Positions 1 to 5,034 of a DNA stretch of 5,034 nt are shown here, piece after piece. Made by a program: the position numbers and the translations under genes. The notes below the pieces were generated by a model. That model worked only from the letters and a program-made list of their open reading frames with translations, ran no database searches and was not told the DNA's origin. The stretch is taken from the NCBI GenBank assembly GCA_028281075.1, contig JANQKO010000534.1, positions 1 to 5,034 of the forward strand, in the 5' to 3' direction. Each line of letters opens with the position of its first letter. Within the stretch, counting starts at the first letter, position 1. Source of the DNA: Alphaproteobacteria bacterium. GTDB taxonomy: Bacteria > Pseudomonadota > Alphaproteobacteria > GCA-2731375.

Positions 1-304
1 GTCGCCGACAGACCCCTAACAGCCTCGTAATAACTGTAACCGGGGCGAAACACCGGGCGGTTTTGTCATGAAGCCCGGACCACGGTCATGCCGGCCCGCG
101 CGGCCGTGAAGACAGCGCCGAAGGCCCGTCCCCCAATTGTCATGCCGGCGGAGGCCGGCATCCATGGGACTGGCCGCCCGTCGAACGACAACATCTTCGG
201 GGTCCCGGCACCGGCATGACCGTGGTCCGGGCTTCATGACAAAACCGCCCGGTGTTTCGCCCCGGTTACAGTTATTACGAGGCTGTTAGGGGTCTGTCGG
301 CGAC
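1..304. repeat. Long perfect inverted-repeat element (MITE-like), 94-bp arms
   Basis: Bases 1-94 are the exact reverse complement of bases 211-304 (base i pairs with base 305-i; I checked the pairing along the whole length with no mismatch). The arms enclose a 116-bp spacer (95-210) that is not palindromic across its centre. Pairing stops abruptly inside, at 95/210. The left end coincides with the window edge, so the arm may continue beyond base 1 and a target-site duplication cannot be assessed. No coding sequence is credible here: the only ORF is a short minus-strand frame read through the repeat. The motif GTCATG or its complement recurs at 65-70, 85-90, 139-144, 215-220 and 235-240. Possible identities are a miniature inverted-repeat transposable element, a composite of REP-type units, or a fold-back artefact. 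RNA from either strand would form a very stable hairpin just downstream of the minus-strand gene cluster. Confidence 0.85.
139..165. repeat. REP-like small palindrome inside the spacer
   Basis: ATGCCGGC (142-149) and GCCGGCAT (154-161) form an 8-bp perfect stem with a GGAG loop, preceded by GTC and followed by CCATG. The form GTCATGCCGGC-loop-GCCGGCATCC resembles the dispersed intergenic palindromes common in alphaproteobacterial genomes. That resemblance is from general knowledge; copy number cannot be seen here. Part of the same word (GGTCATGCCGG) recurs at 84-94 and, inverted, at 211-221. Confidence 0.6.
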
Positions 305-455
305 GAAAACCATCGCCTGGAACGCATTGTTCGACAGGAGGACGAAGCGCGACGCTAAACCGTGTGTCCAAGCCTCTTCTCGGACCATATGGATCAGAAA
401 CCAAACACCGGTTTTCTCCGAAACGCGAGACAGAGGCTGTTCGTGCCCGTTTGGC
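305..455. other. Intergenic stretch with no recognised gene
   Basis: Between the inverted repeat and the stop codon of the SYLF gene I see no supported ORF, RNA gene or clear terminator. It is less GC-rich than its surroundings. A weak hairpin is possible between AGAAACC (396-402) and GGTTTTCT (410-417), with one bulge and no clean T-run. It would lie about 40-60 bases past the SYLF stop and could serve as a poor 3' end, but the support is thin. The AGGAGG-like string at 336-341 is not followed by a convincing coding frame. Confidence 0.5.
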
Positions 456-1148
456 CTATGTTCCCGCCGCCCGCGCGAGGATGTCGCGCAGTCCGTTCGT
501 GCCGGGATTGCTGACGTTGCGGCGGATGATGATGTCTGTCGCGGTCACCGGCCGGCCGTAATAGCTCTCGTTCCAGGTGTCGCGGTTGGCGATCACCGCG
601 CCCTCCAGCGAGGCGCCGGCGAACAGGCCCTTGGACCGCGAGAAGGCCAGGATATCGGCGCTGAGATTGGTCGTGGTGCCGGCGGCGACGCCGGCGCCCA
701 GCGGCCCGGCGGCGATCGAGGCGTCGGCGCCCAGCTTCATGTTGGTGCTGAGAACCGCGTTCAGGCCCTTTTCGGTCATCATCAGCAGCACCACCTCGGC
801 CGCCTCGGCGCCGATCTGGAAGCCGACGCTGCCGGCGCCCATGGTGTAGAAGGCGGGCTGCGTCCAGTCGCCGGCCTTGCTGTCCCGGCCCAGCAGCACG
901 CCGCTGCCGCCCGAGCCGCCGATGATGAAGCCGGCTTTCAGGAGCTGCGGCACCACGAAGACGCCCCTCGCCTTCTTCAGTTGTTCCCGGAACGGCCCCA
1001 TCCGCTTGTCGTTGGCGAAGCTCTCCAGCGTGATCCGGGCCTTGTCGACCAGGCCCTGCTGCTCGTCGGCCCGGGCCTGCGGGCTCGCGGCCGCGGCCAG
1101 CATGCCGGCCAGGCCCGCGGCCAGCGCGATTGTCTGCAGACGCGTCAT
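456..1148 (-). CDS. Secreted SYLF (Ysc84/DUF500) domain lipid-binding protein
   Basis: This encodes 230 aa ending in TAG. The ATG at 1148 is chosen because it follows an AGGGGA Shine-Dalgarno nine bases upstream and opens directly into a signal peptide: MTR, a hydrophobic run at residues 5-22, and a likely signal peptidase cut after ARA (27/28). A longer frame from a GTG at 1229 would bury this signal. The rest is essentially one SYLF domain (about 30-210): a GVFVVPQLLKAGFIIGG segment (62-78), a glycine-rich GGSGVLLGRD turn (80-89), the WTQPAFYTMG and SVGFQIGAEA blocks (95-116), KLGADASIAAGPLG (138-151), SRSKGLFAGASLEG (170-183) and a YYG near 196-198. SYLF domains bind phosphoinositides in eukaryotic Ysc84/SH3YL1. 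Bacterial members are mostly periplasmic and of unknown role, so periplasmic or envelope lipid binding is inferred. It is the last gene of the minus-strand cluster, 84 bp after the phosphatase. Confidence 0.9.
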   Translation of the reverse strand: MTRLQTIALAAGLAGMLAAAASPQARADEQQGLVDKARITLESFANDKRMGPFREQLKKARGVFVVPQLLKAGFIIGGSGGSGVLLGRDSKAGDWTQPAFYTMGAGSVGFQIGAEAAEVVLLMMTEKGLNAVLSTNMKLGADASIAAGPLGAGVAAGTTTNLSADILAFSRSKGLFAGASLEGAVIANRDTWNESYYGRPVTATDIIIRRNVSNPGTNGLRDILARAAGT

Positions 1149-1172
1149 GACGTTCGTTCCCCTGTCCGCCTC

Positions 1173-1189
1173 GGCCGGCACGGCCGGCC
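1173..1189 (-). promoter_or_regulatory. GC-rich hairpin in the phosphatase-SYLF gap
   Basis: GGCCGGC (1173-1179) and GCCGGCC (1183-1189) form a perfect 7-bp stem with a 3-base loop in the 84-bp gap ahead of the SYLF Shine-Dalgarno. There is no T-run on the minus strand, so it is not a standard intrinsic terminator. It could be an RNA-processing or stability element or merely a by-product of high GC. The gap shows no convincing promoter, so SYLF is probably read through from upstream. Confidence 0.3.
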
Positions 1190-1232
1190 AGGATCGCCTG
1201 TGAATGTAAGCATGGCGGCGGTCGCTCACAAC

Positions 1233-1850
1233 TCATATGGCGGTGGCAATGTCGGGCGCCAGGTTCACGCCGCCAATCCGCCAGCTTCCGGCGGCGCCAT
1301 CGCCGATCCGGTCGATCCGCGTCAGCGACAGCGGATCGATGACGAAGCCGAGCGCGCCGCCGGGCGTCAGCCCGAGCGCGTGGGCCAGCGCGGCGCGGAC
1401 CGTGCCGGCATGGGCGACGGCGACGATAGCGGCGCCGGCATGCGCGGTGTCGAGGCGGCCGATGGCGGCGGACACGCGGGCCACGACCCGCGCGAAGCTC
1501 TCGCCGTCCGGCGGCGCCGTCGTCGCCGGCGCGCGCCAGAAGCGGCCGGCCGCCGGATCGCCGCTCAGATCGGCCCATCGCCGGCCCTGCCAGGCGCCGA
1601 AACACTGTTCCGCCAAATCCGGCTCGATCGCCACGGGCGGGCGCCGCAGGGCCGCGGCGGTCTGCCGGCAGCGCCGCAGGGGGCTGGCGACGACGACCGC
1701 ATCCGCCGGCAGCCGCGCCGCCAGCGCGCGCATCCCGGCGGCATCGCCGCAATCGGCGTCCACCTCGGCCTGACCGACGATGGTGTCGGCGGCGTCCGTG
1801 ACGGGCGCGTGCCGCAGCCACCACCAGCGCGTGACCGTGACCCGGTTCAT
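1233..1850 (-). CDS. Histidine phosphatase family protein (CobC/phosphoglycerate-mutase-like)
   Basis: This encodes 205 aa with stop TGA. The start ATG overlaps the stop of the LytTR gene as ATGA (1847-1850), so the two are probably translationally coupled. Branch-1 histidine-phosphatase landmarks are all present: WWWLRHAPVT at 9-18 with phospho-acceptor H14 and R13 (RHA rather than the usual RHG), SPLRRCRQTA at 56-65 with pocket arginine R60, LAEQCFGAWQGR at 79-90 with likely acid/base E81, and VAHAGT at 145-150 with second catalytic H147. About 200 aa is normal for the family. It is predicted cytoplasmic, with no signal or membrane segment. The E-x-x-FG-x-WQG pattern resembles alpha-ribazole phosphatase (CobC)-like proteins, but no cobalamin genes are nearby. 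The substrate therefore cannot be assigned, and a gene symbol is not justified. A longer in-frame reading from 2519 is a shadow over the LytTR gene. Confidence 0.92.
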   Translation of the reverse strand: MNRVTVTRWWWLRHAPVTDAADTIVGQAEVDADCGDAAGMRALAARLPADAVVVASPLRRCRQTAAALRRPPVAIEPDLAEQCFGAWQGRRWADLSGDPAAGRFWRAPATTAPPDGESFARVVARVSAAIGRLDTAHAGAAIVAVAHAGTVRAALAHALGLTPGGALGFVIDPLSLTRIDRIGDGAAGSWRIGGVNLAPDIATAI

Positions 1851-2653
1851 GCGCCGGGACCGGCGACTTGTTCCCCATCGAGCCAGCCGGCGGCCCTCAG
1901 TCGTGGCTGAAAGCTGCGGCTGACCGGTACGCGCAGGCCGTTCACCAGCACCAGAACGGTCTTGCGGCCGTCGCGTTCGATCCCGGCCACGGCCGTCCGC
2001 GCCACCCAATAGCCCCGGTGCACCTGCAGGCCGTCGGCGTCCTCGAGCTCCGCCAGCGCGTCGCGCAGCCGGTGCAGGATCAGGTCGTTGCCGACCGCCG
2101 TATGCACGCGCAGATAATGGTCCTCGGTCTCCAGGCACAGGAGCTCGTGTCCCAGGGGCGCCGGAATGCGCCGCAGGAACGCCGGCGCGTCCGGCGACGC
2201 GCCGCTGGTGGGCGCGGCCGTGGCGTCGGTTCCGTCCGGCCATCGCCGCCGGTACAACGCGAACAGCGGCAGGGTAATGGCCAGGCTCAAGACCACGACA
2301 TAGGCGTAGATCTGCCCCCAGGGCGGCAGGTAGCCCAGCGCGTCCGGCCGAAACGTGTTCTCCAGCCAGATCACCTCGAAGGTCGCCGGCACGGCCGCCA
2401 GCAGGCAGGCGATCGCGGTCCGGAACGGCCAGGCGAGGTCGCGGTCCGCGGCCAGCCGCTCGACGGCCCAGAGCGCGGCGGTGATCTGCAGCCAGTTCAC
2501 CACCATGATGCCGAGCCAATAGACCAGGCGCTGGGGCAGCGTGAGGTCGAGGAAGGTGCCGAACGGGCCGATCATGGCCAGCAGGGCACCGATGCCGATG
2601 GTGACCGCACCCTGTCGCAGCAATCGCAGATGCGTGTCTGTCATTTCGCGCAT
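1847..2653 (-). CDS. Membrane-anchored LytTR-domain DNA-binding regulator
   Basis: This encodes 268 aa. The N-terminal half has four hydrophobic helices (about 14-33, 43-64, 79-97 and 113-134) followed by a Pro/Ala/Thr-rich linker (about 138-158). The C-terminal part (about 160-258) is a LytTR domain, recognisable from LLCLETEDHYLRVHT (171-185), LRDALAELE (196-204), VHRGYWV (211-217), the GRKTVLVLVNGLRVPVSRS strand-turn-strand (229-247) and the closing FQPRLRAAGWL. LytTR domains bind direct-repeat DNA through beta-strands. No receiver domain is present, so the membrane part probably senses a signal or recruits a partner (inference). The start is ATG at 2653, about 22 bases after the predicted transcription start. 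MTDTH at 2644 is an alternative, and neither has a well-placed Shine-Dalgarno. The gene leads the minus-strand cluster and diverges from the DUF2141-oxygenase pair, making both units candidate targets. Confidence 0.92.
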   Translation of the reverse strand: MREMTDTHLRLLRQGAVTIGIGALLAMIGPFGTFLDLTLPQRLVYWLGIMVVNWLQITAALWAVERLAADRDLAWPFRTAIACLLAAVPATFEVIWLENTFRPDALGYLPPWGQIYAYVVVLSLAITLPLFALYRRRWPDGTDATAAPTSGASPDAPAFLRRIPAPLGHELLCLETEDHYLRVHTAVGNDLILHRLRDALAELEDADGLQVHRGYWVARTAVAGIERDGRKTVLVLVNGLRVPVSRSFQPRLRAAGWLDGEQVAGPGA

Positions 2654-2654
2654 C

Positions 2655-2714
2655 GTGAACGGGATTCCGCCCCCATTAACGAAGTATAGGGTGTGTCTCG
2701 CGAAGATGAACGGG
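2655..2714 (-). promoter_or_regulatory. Three LytTR-like half-sites in the divergent intergenic region
   Basis: On the minus strand, CCCGTTCAT (2714-2706), TTCGTTAAT (2683-2675) and CCCGTTCAC (2663-2655) share the core CGTTMAY in the same orientation. They match the published LytTR half-site pattern [TA][AC][CA]GTTN[AG][TG] at 8, 8 and 7 of 9 positions. The start-to-start distances are 31 and 20 bp, about three and two helical turns. The 11-bp gap between the second and third copies is typical of LytTR direct repeats. The boxes cover the -35, the start region and the leader of the LytTR promoter, which would suit autorepression. They lie 71-130 bp upstream of the DUF2141 start, a distance also compatible with activation of that unit. 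Similar single words occur inside coding regions, so only the clustering is informative. Confidence 0.4.
2683..2711 (-). promoter_or_regulatory. Putative sigma70-type promoter for the LytTR gene
   Basis: Read on the minus strand, TATACT (2688-2683) matches the -10 consensus at 5 of 6 positions. The hexamer 17 bases upstream, GTTCAT (2711-2706), is a poor -35, which fits a regulated promoter. The predicted start of transcription near 2676 gives a leader of about 22 nt before the ATG at 2653. On the plus strand the same bases offer only a weak TATAGG (2685-2690) without a -35, so the promoter for the DUF2141 side is undetermined. Confidence 0.45.
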
Positions 2715-2740
2715 GGTCGCCATTTCTGTTCGACGCCGCC

Positions 2741-2778
2741 GTCCCCAGCTTCTCCCGGACGGAACGACAGCAGGGGAC
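2741..2778 (+). promoter_or_regulatory. Leader hairpin that could hide the DUF2141 ribosome-binding site
   Basis: GTCCCCAGCT (2741-2750) can pair with AGCAGGGGAC (2769-2778): nine base pairs with one A-A mismatch and an 18-base loop. The downstream arm contains the whole Shine-Dalgarno AGGGGA (2772-2777), seven bases before the ATG at 2785. If formed in the mRNA, it would limit translation initiation. There is no evidence of a ligand-binding fold, and chance pairing is easy in GC-rich DNA. Confidence 0.35.
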
Positions 2779-2784
2779 CCGACC

Positions 2785-3210
2785 ATGTACCGATACCTGG
2801 TTTTTCTCACCGCTCTGGGGATCAGCATAGCCGCGCCGGCCGCCGCCGGCGATCTCGAAATCCGCATCGGCGGTATCAGCAACGGCGACGGCCGGGTCAT
2901 GGTGGCCGTATTCGACGCGGCCGAACGCTTCATGGGCGAGGAGACGCAGACGGCCGCGTTGATGCTGCCGGCGCGGAAGGGCATGGTCCGGGCGGTGATC
3001 GGCGACCTGCCGGCCGGCATCTATGCGATCTCGGTCTACCACGACGCCAACGGCAACCAGGAGCTGGATACGAACATGCTCGGCATGCCGCGCGAGGGTT
3101 ACGGCTTCTCCAACGACGCCCGCGGCATCGCCGGCCCGCCGAGCTTCCAGGCCGCCGCGTTCGAGATCGGCGCCGACCCGGCGGTGGTCGACCTGCGGCT
3201 GTCCTACTAG
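2785..3210 (+). CDS. Exported DUF2141 family protein
   Basis: This encodes 141 aa ending in TAG, with an AGGGGA Shine-Dalgarno seven bases before the ATG. Residues 1-22 form a Sec signal peptide (MYRY, hydrophobic core 5-18, cut after about AAA-G). The mature part matches DUF2141 throughout its usual length of about 120 aa: GDGRVMVAVFD (35-44), LPAGIYAISVYHDANGNQELDTN (75-97), the hallmark GMPREGYGFSN (100-110), GPPSFQAAAFEI (117-128) and a final hydrophobic beta-strand (VVDLRLSY). The D87-x-N89-x-N91-x3-D95 loop looks like a calcium-binding turn, but metal binding is only inferred. The function of the family is unknown. Predicted location is the periplasm or outside the cell. It lies only 10 bp before the oxygenase gene, so the two are almost certainly co-transcribed and may act on the same envelope process. 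Confidence 0.92.
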   Translation: MYRYLVFLTALGISIAAPAAAGDLEIRIGGISNGDGRVMVAVFDAAERFMGEETQTAALMLPARKGMVRAVIGDLPAGIYAISVYHDANGNQELDTNMLGMPREGYGFSNDARGIAGPPSFQAAAFEIGADPAVVDLRLSY

Positions 3211-3220
3211 GGAGGTGGCG

Positions 3221-4756
3221 ATGCGGCGACGACACTTCATCGCCGCCTCGGCGGCGATGGCCGTTCATTCGGCCCTCGAGCCCGGCCTGCTGATCCGGGC
3301 CGCGACCGCGGCCAGTGGCGATGATTGGGGACCCGCGTTCGCCGCGGCCCGCGCGCGGAAGCCCTGGCTGGCCGGTTTCGAGACACCGGCCAGCGACCGC
3401 CTGGAAACTCCGCGGCTCGATATCGACGGCGTCTGGCCGGCCGAGCTTGCCGGCGCCTTCTACCGAAACGGCCCGGCGCGGCACGCGGTTGCCGGCCAGC
3501 GCTATCGGCACTGGTTCGACGGCGACGGCATGCTGCAGAAGTTCACCATCGCCGACGGCCGCGTCGCCCATCTCGGCCGCTATGTCGCCACGGCGAAATA
3601 CATGGCCGAGATCGCCGCCGACCGGCCGCTCGCCGACGGTTTCGGGACGCGCATGCCCGGCGTGCCGCCGGCCGCGTCGCCCGACGCGATCAATCCCGCC
3701 AATATCAGCGTCATCGCCCATGCCGGCCGCCTGCTGGCCCTGTGGGAGGCCGGCAGCCCGCACGAGATCGATCCGGCGACGCTGGACACGATCGGCCGGC
3801 ATGCCTGGTCCGACGAGACGTCCGGCCTGCCGTTCACGGCCCATCCCCGGATCGACCGGGACGGCAATCTCTGGGGCTTCGGCTATGCGCTGTTCCGCGG
3901 CGCGCTGGTGCTCTATCACATCGGCCCCGACGGCGGGCTGCGCAAGGCCGGCCTGGTGCCGGTGCCGGATCTGGGCATGGTGCATGACTTCATGGTCACC
4001 GCGCGCCATATCGTCATCCCGATTCCGCCGCTCGTCTTCGAGGCGGACCGGCTGGCCGGCGGCGCCAGCTTCCTGGATGCCCATGTCTGGAAGCCGGATC
4101 TCGGCACCCGAGTGCTGCTGGTCGACAAGGACGATTTCAGCCGGGTCGAATGGCGCCGGTTGCCGCCGCAATGGATCTTCCACTACGGCAACGCCTGGGA
4201 AGAGGCCGACGGCAGCATCCGCTTCGATGCCTGCCGCTACGACGATCCCGGCGTCATGTTCTCGCTGCTGCGCTATGTCATGCGCGGCGAGGTGCGGCCG
4301 GCGTCGCCGGCCTACGCGATGCAGACGGTGCTGCGCGCCGGCGGCGCGGCCGATCAGCAGGTGATCACCGATCAGGCCAGCGCCGAGTTTCCGCGCATCG
4401 ATCCGCGCCGCGCGGCCGTGCGGTACCGGCAGCTCTACTGCGTGCTGGGGCTTGGCCGCGGCGATGCCGCGCATCCCTTCGCCAACGCGGTCGCCCGCCA
4501 CGATCTCGAGACCGGGGACTGGGACCTGCACCGCTACGGGCCGGACGAGATCGTCGAGGAGCATGTTTTCGTGCCAAGGCCGGGTTCGACCGACGAGGGC
4601 GACGGCTGGCTGCTGGGGACCACGCTCGACGCCGGTGCCGGCGTGACCCGATTGAACCTGCTGGACGCCCGCCGGCTGGCCGGCGGACCCGTGGCGCGAG
4701 CGCATCTGCCCTACTCCTTGCCGCTTGGCTTGCATGGCAACTTCGTGGGCGCCTGA
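3221..4756 (+). CDS. Carotenoid oxygenase (RPE65/CCD) family protein with Tat-type signal
   Basis: This encodes 511 aa, a usual length for the family. The ATG is fixed by GGAGGTG (3211-3217) four bases upstream and by the N-terminus MRRRHFIAAS, a twin-arginine motif (R3-R4-x-F-I) before an Ala-rich stretch with a possible cut near residues 30-32. The seven-bladed non-haem Fe(II) oxygenase fold is indicated by GAFYRNGPA (78-86), HWFDGDGMLQKF (97-108), LLALWEAGSPHEIDPATLDT (171-190) and EFPRID (389-394). The four iron-ligand histidines are in place: TAHPRID H208, MVHDF H255, FHYGNAWEE H321 and LHGNF H505. Second-shell glutamates are probably E176, E389 and E447. Such enzymes cleave conjugated C=C bonds with O2 in carotenoids, apocarotenoids or stilbenoids. 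The residue before E176 is Trp rather than the Lys I recall in lignostilbene/resveratrol cleavers, which favours an (apo)carotenoid-like substrate. No carotenoid synthesis genes are visible, so the substrate is open. A longer in-frame reading from 3023 overlaps DUF2141 and is rejected. Confidence 0.93.
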   Translation: MRRRHFIAASAAMAVHSALEPGLLIRAATAASGDDWGPAFAAARARKPWLAGFETPASDRLETPRLDIDGVWPAELAGAFYRNGPARHAVAGQRYRHWFDGDGMLQKFTIADGRVAHLGRYVATAKYMAEIAADRPLADGFGTRMPGVPPAASPDAINPANISVIAHAGRLLALWEAGSPHEIDPATLDTIGRHAWSDETSGLPFTAHPRIDRDGNLWGFGYALFRGALVLYHIGPDGGLRKAGLVPVPDLGMVHDFMVTARHIVIPIPPLVFEADRLAGGASFLDAHVWKPDLGTRVLLVDKDDFSRVEWRRLPPQWIFHYGNAWEEADGSIRFDACRYDDPGVMFSLLRYVMRGEVRPASPAYAMQTVLRAGGAADQQVITDQASAEFPRIDPRRAAVRYRQLYCVLGLGRGDAAHPFANAVARHDLETGDWDLHRYGPDEIVEEHVFVPRPGSTDEGDGWLLGTTLDAGAGVTRLNLLDARRLAGGPVARAHLPYSLPLGLHGNFVGA

Positions 4757-4798
4757 CGCACTGGAATTTCAGCGTCGGGGGCCGATATCCTGTGGGCG

Positions 4799-5034
4799 AT
4801 GTCGTCCGAGCGTCCCTATCACCACACCGCCGACGGCCGGTTCCGGAATCCGCCCGGCAGTCCGGCGCGGACGACGCGGCTGCACAACATGGCCCGCTTC
4901 CTCTGGCGCCAGGCGCGCAACAACGGCGTGGTGCGCGCGCTGCCGGACGGCCATGTCTTGCCGACGGACCAGGCGCTCGCCGGCCTCGCCGCGCTCAACG
5001 GCGCGAACGGCGTCACCTGGCTCGGCCATGCCGC
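4799..5034 (+). CDS. MBL-fold metallohydrolase (NAPE-PLD/RomA-like), 5' part only
   Basis: An open frame from ATG 4799 runs to the window edge, giving 78 complete codons with no stop. It begins MSSERPYHHTADGRFRNPPG, and the YHH-T-DG-FRNPPGSP pattern is characteristic of the N-terminus of bacterial MBL-fold hydrolases related to NAPE-phospholipase D. The fragment ends in GVTWLGHAA (71-79, last codon incomplete), matching the TWLGHAT strand that opens the beta-lactamase fold. The metal-binding HxHxDH motif would lie beyond the window, so catalytic competence cannot be judged. The start lies 42 bp after the oxygenase stop on the same strand, with only a weak GTGGGCG ahead of it, so it may be a third gene of that operon. 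No signal peptide is seen, so it is probably cytoplasmic. If lipid-directed, it would join SYLF and the oxygenase in a loosely lipid-related neighbourhood; that is speculation. Confidence 0.8.
   Translation, partial: MSSERPYHHTADGRFRNPPGSPARTTRLHNMARFLWRQARNNGVVRALPDGHVLPTDQALAGLAALNGANGVTWLGHA

Noticed and set aside
16..237. Short minus-strand frame of 73 codons in the inverted repeat
   Set aside because: It reads through the repeat and its REP-like unit and has no family resemblance, so it is a typical spurious repeat-derived ORF.
1..304. CRISPR array or tRNA/rRNA gene in the repeat region
   Set aside because: There are only two arms, in inverted orientation, with no regular direct repeats, and no cloverleaf or rRNA sequence is recognised.
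289..330. GGGGTCTGTCGGCGAC resembling the start of a Tn3-family terminal repeat
   Set aside because: Only the opening GGGGTCTG and a distant GAAAAC-like string agree, the rest of the 38-bp repeat does not, and no transposase or resolvase is present.
396..417. Hairpin downstream of SYLF as an intrinsic terminator
   Set aside because: The stem is short and bulged, AT-rich, and not followed by a T-run on the minus strand.
252..1910. Very long plus-strand open frame (552 codons) opposite the SYLF and phosphatase genes
   Set aside because: It is rich in Arg/Gly/Ala, has no recognisable domain, begins inside the inverted repeat, and is fully explained as a GC-rich shadow of two well-recognised minus-strand genes.
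2930..4735. 601-codon minus-strand open frame opposite the oxygenase
   Set aside because: Low-complexity translation with no motifs. The opposite strand carries a complete oxygenase with all iron ligands.
4761..4791. Near-palindrome CTGGAATTTCAG and TATCCT as a separate promoter/operator for the MBL gene
   Set aside because: The -10 is weak, no -35 is found at proper spacing, and the predicted start would leave almost no leader. The 42-bp gap fits read-through equally well.

Overview
The window is strongly GC-rich, with codons ending mostly in G or C. Its protein families (a membrane-anchored LytTR regulator, a CobC-like histidine phosphatase with an RHA motif, a SYLF lipoprotein-like protein, DUF2141) and its REP-type repeat (GTCATGCCGGC...GCCGGCAT) suggest an alphaproteobacterium, perhaps Rhodospirillales-like. 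The taxon is inferred from family resemblance only.

Layout. Bases 1-304 hold a non-coding inverted-repeat element: two perfect 94-bp arms around a 116-bp spacer that carries a small REP-like hairpin. Bases 305-455 show no gene. Bases 456-2653 hold three minus-strand genes. In transcription order these are a four-helix membrane protein with a C-terminal LytTR DNA-binding domain (2653-1847), a histidine phosphatase whose start overlaps the regulator's stop in an ATGA (1850-1233), and, after 84 bp, a secreted SYLF/Ysc84-type protein (1148-456). A 131-bp divergent intergenic region (2654-2784) follows. Bases 2785-4756 hold two tightly linked plus-strand genes: a Sec-exported DUF2141 protein and a Tat-signal carotenoid-oxygenase-family protein, 10 bp apart with a strong Shine-Dalgarno between them. 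From 4799 the 5' part of an MBL-fold metallohydrolase runs off the right edge.

How the parts may work together. The divergent region carries a good minus-strand -10 (TATACT) for the regulator. It also has three same-orientation copies of a CGTTMAY core resembling the LytTR half-site, starting 20 and 31 bp apart, so on roughly the same helical face and overlapping that promoter. The simplest reading is autoregulation by the membrane LytTR protein, with possible co-control of the divergent DUF2141-oxygenase pair. The DUF2141 Shine-Dalgarno can also pair with an upstream segment in the 5' leader. The most noteworthy items are the long perfect inverted repeat, the putative LytTR boxes and the apparently exported DUF2141/carotenoid-oxygenase unit. 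None of the protein families is itself new.
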